This document shows, one piece after another, positions 10,284-19,617 of a stretch of DNA of 64,000 nucleotides. Within the stretch, counting starts at the first letter, position 1. Each line of letters begins with the position of its first letter. Location: positions 372,001 through 436,000 of the forward strand of contig JADKAJ010000002.1 of assembly GCA_016719165.1 (NCBI GenBank). Reading direction: 5' to 3'. The position numbers and the translations under genes were made by a program. Below the pieces are notes generated by a model. That model saw only the letters and a program-made list of their open reading frames with translations, made no database searches and was not told the DNA's origin. Origin of the DNA: Chitinophagaceae bacterium. GTDB taxonomy: Bacteria; Bacteroidota; Bacteroidia; Chitinophagales; Chitinophagaceae.

Positions 10284-12347
10284 ATGCTGAAACGAGTAAC
10301 ATACACAATTTGTCTCTTCTTCGTTACGATTATAGTGCATTCGCAAGAGGACTATGGGACTGACAGCCTGAAAAATGAACTTCGCTCGGCAAAGACTGAT
10401 ACAGCTGAATTAATACTGCTTGGAAGTATCGCTTACAATTATGCTGAATTGAATCCAGACAGTGCTTTTTTATATGCCAGCCGTATGCATGTGCTTGCAA
10501 AAAAAATGAATTTGCCGCTTGAGGAATGTTTCGCATTGTCTGAAATGGGTTATGCATTGATAAATCTTGGCAATTATCCCCGGTCGCTTCAAATTTTATT
10601 GGCAGCTGTTGAGATTACTGATGACCCTGAAAGCGAAAATAATTTACTTTCTGGTTTCTATATACCCATTGATGTGTATACGGACAGAACAGCGGCTCCT
10701 AAATTGCAACGATTGACCAAGCAAGCCCGGGCATTTCAATATCTTGGCATCCTGTATGGGAACTCAGGTAACCTGGGTAAAGCAGTTGAATATTACCAGT
10801 CAACATTACAAAAAGCTGAACTTGCAAAAAATGAAAGACTTCTCAGCATTTCATATACAACACTGGGCAGAACTTACCTTAGTTTAAACAAAAAAGACTC
10901 AGCACTTTGGTGTGCTGATAAAGCAAATGAGTATGCAATAAAATCAGGTTTTCAGAAATACTTGGGCAGTATCCTGCTTAATCAGGGAAGAGTTTATATG
11001 ACATTGGGAAGACAAAAGGAAGCTGAGATGATTTTCTTTGCTGCATTACGTGCAAGTACAGATCATAAATATTACCGTGGGATTGCGGCTACTAATCTTG
11101 CACTTGCAGATATTCATAAACAATTTGGCGAACGGGACTCTGTGCTTTATTACATCCAAAAAGGATTAGCCGTTGCAAGATTCCTCAATGCTCCTGACCT
11201 TTATTTACGATCTTATAAAGCCCTTGCAGAATATTATAAAACTGATGGCAATAATGACAGTGTGGTTAAATACCAGTCGCATATAATAAAAATCAATGAC
11301 AGCCTTTTCAATTCCAAGCAAACACAGGATTTCCAGAACATTGATTTTAATAATCAGCAACGCATACAGGAAATAGAAGCGACTAATGCTGAATACCGGA
11401 ATGAAATAAAAATCTATTTTCTGCTGGCAGGTTTAGGTATTTTTTTATTGGCAGCATTGATGCTATGGAGAAACAGCCGTCAGAGAAAACTAAGGAATAT
11501 CCTATTATCGAAACAAAAGAATGATCTGGAGAATGCATTGGAAAGTTTAAAATCTACCCAATCCCAACTTGTCCAATCAGAAAAAATGGCAAGCCTGGGA
11601 GAGCTCACTGCTGGTATTGCTCATGAAATACAGAACCCGTTGAACTTCGTTAATAATTTTAGTGAGGTGAATAGTGAATTGATTAGTGAATTGGTTGAGG
11701 AGGTTGACAAGGGCAATACAGCAGAAGTAAAACTGATTGCTGCAAACATCAAGGATAATTCTGAAAAGATAAATCACCATGGCAAACGGGCCGACGCCAT
11801 TGTAAAAGGCATGCTGCAACACAGTCGCAGCAGCAGCGGGCAGAAAGAAGCGACAGATATTAATGCCTTAGCCGATGAATATTTGCGGCTCTCCTATCAT
11901 GGCCTTCGGGCAAAAGACAAATCTTTCAACGCCACTTTAAAAACAGACTTTGACAGCAGTATCGGCAATATCAATATCATCCCGCAGGATATTGGCAGGG
12001 TGATTTTGAATTTGATTACGAATGCATTTTATGTAGTGAATGAAAGGCAGAAGGCTGAAAGCGGAAAGCTTAATGCCGAAGGAAAAATTTACGAACCCAC
12101 TGTTGAAGTAAGTACCAGAAAGGTGAAGGACAATGTCGAGGTCAAGGTGAAGGACAACGGCAACGGCATCCCTCAAAAAATAATAGACAAAATCTTCCAA
12201 CCCTTCTTCACCACTAAACCAACTGGGCAGGGAACGGGTTTGGGCTTATCACTGAGTTATGATATTGTAAAAGCACATGGTGGAGAATTGAAGGTGGAAA
12301 CGAAGGAAGGTGAAGGAAGTGAATTTATTATTGTGTTACCTCTTTAA
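10284..12347 (+). CDS. TPR-type membrane sensor histidine kinase
   Basis: The protein has an N-terminal signal peptide (MLKRVTYTICLFF...), a periplasmic region of about 340 residues rich in tetratricopeptide-like helix pairs, one membrane segment at about 375-394 (FLLAGLGIFLLAALMLW), a short coiled coil, HisKA with predicted His447 and a complete HATPase_c. This is the common Bacteroidota layout in which periplasmic TPRs sense a protein or peptide partner. It starts 5 bases after the previous kinase and ends 11 bases before the next, so the four kinases from 134 to 14332 probably form one operon. The kinase domain is nearly the same as its neighbours', with the KAESGKLNAEGK insertion between the N and G1 boxes. 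No output domain is present. The signal sensed cannot be deduced. Confidence 0.92.
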   Translation: MLKRVTYTICLFFVTIIVHSQEDYGTDSLKNELRSAKTDTAELILLGSIAYNYAELNPDSAFLYASRMHVLAKKMNLPLEECFALSEMGYALINLGNYPRSLQILLAAVEITDDPESENNLLSGFYIPIDVYTDRTAAPKLQRLTKQARAFQYLGILYGNSGNLGKAVEYYQSTLQKAELAKNERLLSISYTTLGRTYLSLNKKDSALWCADKANEYAIKSGFQKYLGSILLNQGRVYMTLGRQKEAEMIFFAALRASTDHKYYRGIAATNLALADIHKQFGERDSVLYYIQKGLAVARFLNAPDLYLRSYKALAEYYKTDGNNDSVVKYQSHIIKINDSLFNSKQTQDFQNIDFNNQQRIQEIEATNAEYRNEIKIYFLLAGLGIFLLAALMLWRNSRQRKLRNILLSKQKNDLENALESLKSTQSQLVQSEKMASLGELTAGIAHEIQNPLNFVNNFSEVNSELISELVEEVDKGNTAEVKLIAANIKDNSEKINHHGKRADAIVKGMLQHSRSSSGQKEATDINALADEYLRLSYHGLRAKDKSFNATLKTDFDSSIGNINIIPQDIGRVILNLITNAFYVVNERQKAESGKLNAEGKIYEPTVEVSTRKVKDNVEVKVKDNGNGIPQKIIDKIFQPFFTTKPTGQGTGLGLSLSYDIVKAHGGELKVETKEGEGSEFIIVLPL

Positions 12348-12358
12348 ATTAATTTATT

Positions 12359-14332
12359 ATGCTAAAAAAGTTATTTGGTATTTGCCTTGCTCTTGGATTA
12401 GTGCATTCTTCTATGGGGCAAATATCCAATGAAGAGATAACAGAACTAAAAAAGCAACTGTTAGTGGCAAAGCATGATTCAACCAGGGGTCGTTTGTTTT
12501 ATCAGTTAGCGTACGGGTATCGGTTTTCCAATATAGATTCTTCTCTTTTATATTCAGATCAGGCCATTGCAGTCTCCGAAAAATATAATTTGATGACTAT
12601 AAAGTCGCAAATGTTATCCTTAAAAGGGGCTACAGTACTGGAAGCAGGCAAACTGCCTGAATCACTCCAGTTCCAGTTTGAAGCCATGAAGATTGCTGAA
12701 AAAATAAAGGACACTTCATCCATTGCCTTTGCGCTGAACAGAATTGGAAATATTTATATGGAATTGGCTGATTATGAAAAGTCACACGAGTATTATACTA
12801 AATCAAAAGACCTGTTTCTGAAAATTGGTGATATTGGTATGGTTCACAATGAAATTTCCAATATCGGCAACCTTTATTACCTGATGCAACAGCCGGATTC
12901 TGCTTTGTATTACCTGCAAATTGTGTATGATGCAAGTTTGAAAAATTCAAACCGAAATGAATATACACGGCCTGAAATTATGTTCCGGATGGGAAATGCA
13001 TATAGATTAAAAGGAGATAAGGAACAGGCTTTGCTATATTACAAAAAAGGGATTGCAGAATCAATCATTGACAATGATATCAGAAACCTAACTATGAACA
13101 ACCTGTTCATTGCACAACTATATTATGAATTAGGCATTCCGGACTCAAGCAAAAAATATGCTTATGATGCAATAAAGACAGGTAAGATCGTTTCTTTCAG
13201 GAAAGGGGTATATGATGCTTCTGTATTACTAAGCAACCTGTTCAAAGACAGAAATGAATATGACAGTGCCTATAACTATTTAACTGCAGCTAACGTTGAG
13301 AAAGACAGTTTGATTGGAGCCAAACGATTTCAGGATTTGCAGCGCATCGTTTTAACTGAACAGGAACTACAGCGAAAAGCTAAGGCCAAAAGAATAGCTG
13401 ATCAAACCAGGCAGCAACAGTTTGTTTTAATAGCAGGATTAGCGGTATTCCTGGTAATAGCCTCTATACTTTACCGCAATAATAAGAATAAGCAAAAAGC
13501 AAATATAAAATTGGAGAATACTTTGGCATCGCTACGGTCCACCCAGTCGCAGTTGATCCAATCCGAAAAAATGGCTTCGCTGGGAGAGTTAACTGCAGGC
13601 ATTGCCCATGAAATTCAAAATCCGTTGAACTTTGTCAATAATTTTTCGGAAGTAAGCAATGAGTTGATCAGTGAAATGGTTGATGAGGTTGACAAGGGGA
13701 ATACCCATGAAGTAAAAATCATTGCAAAGGATGTTCAGCAAAATTTAGAAAAGATTCTTCACCACGGCAAACGGGCCGATGCTATTGTTAAAGGAATGTT
13801 GCAGCACAGCCGTAGCAGCAGTGGACAAAAAGAAGCTACAGATATTAATGCCTTAACCGATGAATATTTGCGGCTGGCCTATCATGGCTTGCGTGCAAAA
13901 GACAAATCGTTCAACGCCACTTTGAAAACTGATTTTGATAAGTCCATCAGCAACATCGATATCGTACCGCAGGATATTGGAAGGGTGATTTTGAATTTAA
14001 TTACCAATGCATTTTATGTAGTGAATGAAAGGCAGAAGGCTGAAAGCGGAAAGCTTAATGCCGAAGGAAAAATGTACGAACCAACTGTTGAAGTAAGTAG
14101 CAAAAAAATAAATGGTACGATTGAAATAAAAGTGGCAGACAACGGCAACGGCATCCCTCAAAAAATACTCGATAAAATATTTCAACCCTTTTTTACCACC
14201 AAACCAACAGGGCAAGGAACTGGTTTGGGATTGAGCTTGAGTTATGATATTGTGAAAGCACATGGTGGAGAGTTGAAGGTAGAAACAAAGGAGGGGGAAG
14301 GAAGTGAGTTTGTGATATTGTTACCGGTGTGA
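12359..14332 (+). CDS. TPR-type membrane sensor histidine kinase
   Basis: It has the same architecture as the kinase before it: signal peptide, periplasmic TPR region (about 30-340; for example AFALNRIGNIYMELADYEKS), membrane segment near 355-375 (FVLIAGLAVFLVIASILY), coiled coil, HisKA with predicted His417, and HATPase_c. The TPR parts of the two proteins are clearly diverged, while the catalytic parts are nearly identical, including the N-G1 loop KAESGKLNAEGKMYEPTV. It is the last gene of the first kinase run. Immediately downstream lie REP-like palindromes, a REP-associated transposase and a fragment of a further kinase, so the run once extended further. The function as a sensor kinase is firm, the stimulus unknown. 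Confidence 0.92.
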   Translation: MLKKLFGICLALGLVHSSMGQISNEEITELKKQLLVAKHDSTRGRLFYQLAYGYRFSNIDSSLLYSDQAIAVSEKYNLMTIKSQMLSLKGATVLEAGKLPESLQFQFEAMKIAEKIKDTSSIAFALNRIGNIYMELADYEKSHEYYTKSKDLFLKIGDIGMVHNEISNIGNLYYLMQQPDSALYYLQIVYDASLKNSNRNEYTRPEIMFRMGNAYRLKGDKEQALLYYKKGIAESIIDNDIRNLTMNNLFIAQLYYELGIPDSSKKYAYDAIKTGKIVSFRKGVYDASVLLSNLFKDRNEYDSAYNYLTAANVEKDSLIGAKRFQDLQRIVLTEQELQRKAKAKRIADQTRQQQFVLIAGLAVFLVIASILYRNNKNKQKANIKLENTLASLRSTQSQLIQSEKMASLGELTAGIAHEIQNPLNFVNNFSEVSNELISEMVDEVDKGNTHEVKIIAKDVQQNLEKILHHGKRADAIVKGMLQHSRSSSGQKEATDINALTDEYLRLAYHGLRAKDKSFNATLKTDFDKSISNIDIVPQDIGRVILNLITNAFYVVNERQKAESGKLNAEGKMYEPTVEVSSKKINGTIEIKVADNGNGIPQKILDKIFQPFFTTKPTGQGTGLGLSLSYDIVKAHGGELKVETKEGEGSEFVILLPV

Positions 14333-14674
14333 TATGAGCCGTGCCGATGGCACTCGTTAGCATCGTGACACTTAGGCCGGACTGAAGTCCAGCCTTACAA
14401 GATAGAACCGAGCCTACGGCTCTTGAGTATGAGACGAAGAAGGGTACTATAATAAACGAGAGGAGTAGTTTCATTGTGCACCGGAATGAATTCGGATGTT
14501 ATAGTATGAAGCCGGACTTAAAGCCTTGGACTGTAAGAAAGATGAAAAGTTATCTTTCTTCCGGAAACCAGTGGCATAGCCACGGATATATTTTGTAACC
14601 ATGGACTTCAGTCCGTGATAAGACAAGTAACTATACAAAATAAGAGCCGTAGGCTCGGTACATAAAAAAAAGCA
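14333..14674. repeat. REP-like palindrome cluster upstream of a RAYT transposase
   Basis: This non-coding 342-base stretch is packed with short palindromes: GGACTGAAGTCC at 14379-14390, GAGCCTACGGCTC at 14410-14422, CCGGAATGAATTCGG at 14481-14495, GTGGCATAGCCAC at 14571-14583, GGACTTCAGTCC at 14603-14614 and GAGCCGTAGGCTC at 14644-14656. The first and fifth are reverse complements of each other, as are the second and sixth, so hairpins are repeated in opposite orientation. Paired inverted REP hairpins next to a RAYT gene are the expected substrate layout of that transposase family. The palindromes may also end transcription of the upstream kinase operon. Confidence 0.75.
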
Positions 14675-15136
14675 ATGGCTAATACCTACCATCAAATCTA
14701 CCTGCAAACAGTGTTTGCTGTAAAATACCGTCAGGCTGTTATCAGCAAAGAATGGAAACAGCGAGTACAAGCTGTTATTGGAAACCTTATCAACGAAACC
14801 GGCTGCAAAACAATCATCGTAAACGGCGTGGAAGACCATATGCATTGTTTTGTTGGGCTTAGACCTGCTGTTTCGGTATCTGAGTTGATGAAAACAGTAA
14901 AAGCCAAATCATCCAAATACATCAATGACCACAACCTGACCAAAAAAAGGTTTGGGTGGCAGGAAGGGTATGGTGTATTTTCTTATCGCCAGCGGGATGT
15001 TGATATGATTTTTAAATATCTGCAGAACCAGGAAGAGCATCACCAAAAACATTCATTCAGGCAGGAATACTTAGATTTATTGAAAGAGTTTGAAATTGGG
15101 TACGATGAGCAATACATTTTTCAGGAGTTAATTTAA
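14675..15136 (+). CDS. REP-associated tyrosine transposase (IS200/IS605-like Y1 family)
   Basis: This 153-residue protein is a single-domain Y1 transposase of the TnpA/RAYT type, which cuts and joins single-stranded DNA at hairpins. The HUH metal site is visible as H55-M56-H57 in EDHMHCFV. The likely nucleophile is Tyr115 in MIFKYLQNQEEHH, and the C-terminal helix carries the usual N/Q-EEHH pattern. Its length is normal for the family. The upstream palindrome cluster is the probable DNA substrate. No TnpB or other accessory gene is present. It interrupts the line of kinase genes and is followed after 20 bases by a kinase remnant, so its arrival or a later deletion may have destroyed an eighth kinase. 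The frame is intact, so it may be active. Confidence 0.9.
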   Translation: MANTYHQIYLQTVFAVKYRQAVISKEWKQRVQAVIGNLINETGCKTIIVNGVEDHMHCFVGLRPAVSVSELMKTVKAKSSKYINDHNLTKKRFGWQEGYGVFSYRQRDVDMIFKYLQNQEEHHQKHSFRQEYLDLLKEFEIGYDEQYIFQELI

Positions 15137-15156
15137 ACTGAATTTAAATGATGCAT

Positions 15157-15312
15157 AATAAAATATTTCAACCCTTCTTTACCAACCAACGGGACAAGGA
15201 ACAGGCTTGGGGTTGAGTTTGAGTTATGATATTGTAAAAGCACATGGCGGAGAGTTGAAGGTAAAAACGAAGGAGGGAGAAGGCACTGAATTTAAAATAA
15301 TATTACCTTAAT
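15157..15312 (+). pseudogene. 3' remnant of a histidine kinase (F box to stop)
   Basis: The DNA matches the last 150 bases of the neighbouring kinases. It reads KIFQPFFT, then loses 4 bases where the others have TTKP, and resumes in another frame as GQGTGLGLSLSYDIVKAHGG followed by an ending like GEGTEFKIILP and a stop. No start, H box or N box exists, since the RAYT gene ends only 20 bases upstream. This is a decayed piece of an additional kinase. It could also be a donor for gene conversion among the copies. Confidence 0.88.
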
Positions 15313-15334
15313 TGGTATAACCTAAAAAGTTATC

Positions 15335-18300
15335 ATGAAAAAATTAGTCCTTGTATTGCTGACCCTTTGTACACTTGGTCTGCAGGCGCAGTATAAAACA
15401 CCTTACTTCAAAATGATCTCTGTTGAAAACGGGTTGCCTCAGACTAATGTCAATTTCAGTTTCCAGGATAAGCTGGGGTATTTATGGCTGGGTACGGCCA
15501 ATGGCCTGGTGAGGTACGATGGCTACCGCCTGAAAGAATACCCGATTTTAAATGAGGAGGGTATGCCGGTGAAACCGGCTTCCATAAACCAGATTTTTGA
15601 AGACAGCAAAGGAGAATTATGGGTAATCGTTTACCTCCAGGGTGTTTACCAGCTTGACCGTAAACGGGATGTATTTGTACGTATACCATTTGGCAGTAAG
15701 GATGATGATTTAATTAAAAATAAATCTCCTAATAGCCTGAAGTATGATAAAAACCTAAGTATTTTCTGGGGTGTTGCCAACGACACCGAAAGGGACAGAT
15801 CTATTCTATATAGTATCGACCTTGTCAACAAAAAATTGCAGGTATATAGCGACCTTGAAAAGGGTAATCATTTCATACCGGCTAGCAGAAACATTGATAT
15901 AAGTATAGACCCTGCAGGAAAAATCTGGCTGCTTACAGATTCACTGCTTAGCCATTTTGAACCGGCTTCTAAATCATTCAAGCCCTTTTTTACCTTACCC
16001 ATACTATCCGGCGTTAAAAGATTGATATCTGTCCGGGCTGATCCGTTGGATAAAGATGTCGTTTGGTTAACTACGACCAGTGTTATTGATGTGAACCAGC
16101 CACCTGTAAATGAAATTCGTGGGCTTTTACAGTTAAATATCAAAACAAAGAAATTTACCATTTCACTGCCCGGCAGTAAAGCCCCGGAAACTTTGCCCGT
16201 AAATTGTTTTCACACTTTTACCGATTCTTTAAAAAGGGTTTGGGTTTCCACAGAAAAAGGCCTTGCACTATACGATCCTAAAAAAGGTAGTTTTATTCAA
16301 TACCCACTCAATTATCCTAATAAAGAAACACATGCTGAATATATTGCTGCCGATAAAGAGGGAAACTTATGGATAACAGGTAATGCAGGCGGATTATTTT
16401 TCCTGGATATCAAAACCGGAATTTCCAGCACTTATGAACCCAATGGAGGACCTGGTGATCTGCCCGGTAACAGGAATTTTGGACAAGTTTTTATTGACCG
16501 ATTTAATACCCTTTGGATAAATATACCCAATGAAGGGATTGCCTGGCGGGATGTGCAAAAAACACAATTCTCCCCTGTTGCCATTAACCCCTTTCCAAAG
16601 AAAAATACAGTAAAAGAGATACCTCACCAGTATGACCTGGTGGGTACTCAGGGCGACAGCATTTGTTATTTAACAGATTCAACCAGCCTGCTGGCCTGGA
16701 ACACTATTAAAAATAGTTTTACCAGTATTGACCTGAAGAATAAAAAGCTTTACCGGTCGATAATTAATATTGCAAAAAGTAAAGACGGCAACCTTTGGCT
16801 GGCATGCGGGGCAAATGGTGTGGTTCAATATGATGCCGTTACCAGAAATATAACTACATACCAGTATGACCCGAAAGACAGTAATACCCTGTCCAGTCCC
16901 TTTGTAATTGATGTGGCAGCAGACCCGGATGGTACTATCTGGATAGCAACAGCAAACAAAGGGATTAATAGTTTTAATCCACGAACTAAAAAATTTTCCC
17001 AGTATCCTTTTGCCATTAACAATGGTGCAAGACAAGTAAAGGATTCATTAGATGACCAGACAGCAACCTGTTTGTATATTGATAAGGATGGAGTCATTTG
17101 GATTGGCACCAACAACGGGGCGGTAAACAGTTTTGATCCCCGTACCAAAAAGTTCAGGTCCTACCTGAATTATAAAGAAGGCTTTTTTGCCATTACCTCA
17201 ATGTATGAAGACAGCCGGAAAAGATTTTGGGTAAGCACCTATCTTTCGGGCTTATACCTGCTGGATAAAAAAACAGGTGCCCTTCAACGATTTTCAGAAA
17301 AGGAAGGGTTGATACACAATTCTGTATTTAGTGTAAAGGAAGATGCCGCAGGGAATATTTGGACAGCCTCCCAGAAGGGGATGTCCCGCATCAATCCTGC
17401 TACCAATGCTATTACCAACTTCGGGTCTGCTAAACCCTGGATGTGGGAATACTTCATAAAAAACCTCTATGACAGGAACGGGTTGTTCAATGTGCCGGGC
17501 AGAAATGGCATCATTCGTTTCAATCCGCTGCAACTGGATGAAAGCAAAACTCCGCCGATAGTATTTATTGAGTCAGTGAGTTACCGTTCTCCCGGCAAGT
17601 CAACTGACAGTCTAATGTTTACAGAAGGTCGGGAAAATATCCGGCTAAAATATAATGAGAACAGGCTCACATTTCAATTTGTGGCGCTTCATTTTACCAA
17701 CCCGGAGCAAAACCAGTATGCCTATCAATTAGAAGGCTATGACAAAGAATGGATGCAGGCCGGAACACAACGTTCAGTTACATACAGTAATCTTTCACCA
17801 GGTACTTATACTTTTAAAGTGAAAGCCTCTAACAGTGAAGGTGTATGGAATGAAACAGGTGCGGTATTTACCATCACCATCAGGCCACCCTGGTGGAAAA
17901 CCATAGGGGCATATATTATTTATGGATTGTTATTCCTGGCACTTGTTTACGCTTTAGATCGTTTCCTGCGTCGCAGACTGGTTCAAAAAGAGAGGGAAAG
18001 AAACCAGGCCAGGGAATTGGCACAGGCCAAAGAAATTGAGAAAGCATATAATGAATTGAAGGCAACCCAGCAACAGTTGATCCAATCCGAGAAAATGGCT
18101 TCCTTAGGAGAATTGACAGCGGGAATTGCCCATGAAATTCAAAACCCGTTGAACTTCGTCAACAATTTTTCGGAAGTAAACTCCGAACTGATTGCTGAAA
18201 TGAAGGAGGAATTAGCCAAAGGAAATATTGAAGAAGCCAAAACAATCGCCAACGATATTGATGAGAACGAACAGAAAATAATCTTCCATGGAAAAAGGGC

Positions 18301-18856
18301 CGATGGTATCGTAAAAGGCATGCTGCAGCACAGCCGTTCAAGTTCCGGACAAAAAGAACTCACTGATATCAATGCATTGGCAGATGAATATTTACGATTA
18401 GCCTATCATGGATTAAGGGCAAAGGATAAAAGCTTCAATGCCACGATGAAAACAGATTTTGATGAAACAATCGGCAACATCAATATCATTCCGCAGGATA
18501 TTGGAAGAGTGATACTTAATTTAATTACCAACGCATTTTATGTGGTGAGTGAAAAAGCTAAAGCCGAAGGCGGAAAGCAGAATGCTGAAGGCAAGGCATA
18601 CGAACCATCCGTTTCGGTGAGTACAAAAAAGATAAACGGGATAGTTGAAATAAAAGTGAAGGATAACGGAAACGGTATTCCTCCAAAAGTACTGGATAAA
18701 ATATTTCAACCCTTCTTTACTACCAAGCCGGCCGGCCAGGGAACCGGATTGGGATTGAGTTTGAGTTATGATATTGTAAAAGCACATGGCGGTGAAATAA
18801 AAGTAACTACAACAGAAATGGAAGGAACAGAATTTACAATTGTATTACCAGCATAG
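15335..18856 (+). CDS. Reg_prop/Y_Y_Y periplasmic sensor histidine kinase
   Basis: The 1173-residue protein has a signal peptide (MKKLVLVLLTLCTLGLQAQ), then a large periplasmic part made of Reg_prop-type beta-propeller repeats (for example GYLWLGTANGLVRYDG, GVIWIGTNNGAVNSFDP) to about residue 740. A Y_Y_Y domain follows (about 770-855), then one membrane helix (about 859-880), a coiled coil, HisKA with predicted His933 and HATPase_c with all motifs. The front half matches hybrid two-component systems of Bacteroidota that sense glycans. The usual receiver and AraC-type DNA-binding domains are missing; instead the local kinase core, ending in TEFTIVLPA, is attached. It therefore needs a separate regulator. 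No polysaccharide-utilisation genes are nearby, so a glycan ligand should not be assumed. Confidence 0.92.
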   Translation: MKKLVLVLLTLCTLGLQAQYKTPYFKMISVENGLPQTNVNFSFQDKLGYLWLGTANGLVRYDGYRLKEYPILNEEGMPVKPASINQIFEDSKGELWVIVYLQGVYQLDRKRDVFVRIPFGSKDDDLIKNKSPNSLKYDKNLSIFWGVANDTERDRSILYSIDLVNKKLQVYSDLEKGNHFIPASRNIDISIDPAGKIWLLTDSLLSHFEPASKSFKPFFTLPILSGVKRLISVRADPLDKDVVWLTTTSVIDVNQPPVNEIRGLLQLNIKTKKFTISLPGSKAPETLPVNCFHTFTDSLKRVWVSTEKGLALYDPKKGSFIQYPLNYPNKETHAEYIAADKEGNLWITGNAGGLFFLDIKTGISSTYEPNGGPGDLPGNRNFGQVFIDRFNTLWINIPNEGIAWRDVQKTQFSPVAINPFPKKNTVKEIPHQYDLVGTQGDSICYLTDSTSLLAWNTIKNSFTSIDLKNKKLYRSIINIAKSKDGNLWLACGANGVVQYDAVTRNITTYQYDPKDSNTLSSPFVIDVAADPDGTIWIATANKGINSFNPRTKKFSQYPFAINNGARQVKDSLDDQTATCLYIDKDGVIWIGTNNGAVNSFDPRTKKFRSYLNYKEGFFAITSMYEDSRKRFWVSTYLSGLYLLDKKTGALQRFSEKEGLIHNSVFSVKEDAAGNIWTASQKGMSRINPATNAITNFGSAKPWMWEYFIKNLYDRNGLFNVPGRNGIIRFNPLQLDESKTPPIVFIESVSYRSPGKSTDSLMFTEGRENIRLKYNENRLTFQFVALHFTNPEQNQYAYQLEGYDKEWMQAGTQRSVTYSNLSPGTYTFKVKASNSEGVWNETGAVFTITIRPPWWKTIGAYIIYGLLFLALVYALDRFLRRRLVQKERERNQARELAQAKEIEKAYNELKATQQQLIQSEKMASLGELTAGIAHEIQNPLNFVNNFSEVNSELIAEMKEELAKGNIEEAKTIANDIDENEQKIIFHGKRADGIVKGMLQHSRSSSGQKELTDINALADEYLRLAYHGLRAKDKSFNATMKTDFDETIGNINIIPQDIGRVILNLITNAFYVVSEKAKAEGGKQNAEGKAYEPSVSVSTKKINGIVEIKVKDNGNGIPPKVLDKIFQPFFTTKPAGQGTGLGLSLSYDIVKAHGGEIKVTTTEMEGTEFTIVLPA

Positions 18857-19004
18857 CTATTGCAGAGTATCATCCCGATAGCTACCAGTATGAAGGTGAA
18901 AACAAGGGTAAGCAAGAGTTTGAAATTTAATATTCAGGTGCTTTTGCGCTAATAGTTTTACATTCAGGTTCTTTCTATTCTTTTGAAATAAAAAACAATC
19001 AACA

Positions 19005-19538
19005 ATGAAACAAAAAACAAGCCCTTTTACCCTCTTCTTTACAGTTATTGCTGCGGTAATCCTGTTAATTACTGCTTGTTCAACCCCTGAAAAAAAAGAG
19101 CCTGAAAAAGCCGACCCGGTTGCCGCCAATATTAAAATGTACTCGCAGGTATGGGATGAGATAATGAATAAAGGCAAACTGGATCTGTTCAACGACTCCA
19201 ATTTCACCAAAGACGTAGTGATGCATGCCAGCCCTTCCGATATAGTGGGTATTGACAGTGCCCGGGCTTATTATGCCAACTTCATTACAGGTTTCTCCAA
19301 TATCCAGTTCACCATAAAAGATATTTTTGGACAGGGCGAAAAGCTGGTGAAACACTGGAACTTTAAAGGAACACATTCAGGAAATTTTTTCGGCATTCCG
19401 GCAACAGGCAAATCAGTTAGTTTAGACGGTACAACACTAGTGCGGATGTCCAACGGAAAAATTGCAGAGGAAAGGGACTTTTTCGACAATATGGATTTCA
19501 TGACACAGCTGGGACTTATCCCTGCTGCAGGGCAATAA
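19005..19538 (+). CDS. SnoaL-like (NTF2-fold) lipoprotein
   Basis: This 177-residue protein begins with a lipoprotein signal ending in LLITAC, giving an acylated cysteine, and a charged KKEPEKA linker. The rest resembles the SnoaL-like ester-cyclase/polyketide-cyclase group of the NTF2 fold: YSQVWDEIMNKGKLDLFND, then HGSP/HASPSDIVGIDSAR-like, FSNIQFTIKDIFGQGEKL and GTHSGNFFGIPATGKSV. Members of this fold bind or isomerise small molecules, and many are of unknown role. It is probably anchored in the periplasm or outer membrane. It is interesting that the two giant kinases at the start of the window also carry NTF2-like N-termini. A strong hairpin follows its stop. The substrate is unknown. Confidence 0.82.
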   Translation: MKQKTSPFTLFFTVIAAVILLITACSTPEKKEPEKADPVAANIKMYSQVWDEIMNKGKLDLFNDSNFTKDVVMHASPSDIVGIDSARAYYANFITGFSNIQFTIKDIFGQGEKLVKHWNFKGTHSGNFFGIPATGKSVSLDGTTLVRMSNGKIAEERDFFDNMDFMTQLGLIPAAGQ

Positions 19539-19556
19539 CAATTTTTCAATCAATAG

Positions 19557-19589
19557 CAGTCCTGTTATCAACCAGCGATAACAGGACTG
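19557..19589 (+). terminator. Strong hairpin, probable transcription terminator
   Basis: A perfect 13-bp stem (CAGTCCTGTTATC pairing with GATAACAGGACTG) with a 7-base loop starts 18 bases after the stop of the SnoaL lipoprotein gene. The T run after it is weak, so efficiency is uncertain, but it stands between two separately oriented functions and is typical of a stop hairpin. Confidence 0.7.
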
Positions 19590-19617
19590 TGACTTTGTTC
19601 ATCACTTAATGATCATT

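Noticed and set aside
14341..14660. Repeated palindromes considered as a CRISPR array
   Set aside because: Repeat spacing is irregular, the units are different hairpins, and there are no cas genes; a REP/RAYT explanation fits better.
15335..18856. Reading the Reg_prop kinase as a complete hybrid two-component regulator
   Set aside because: No receiver or AraC-type DNA-binding domain follows the ATPase domain; the protein ends right after it.
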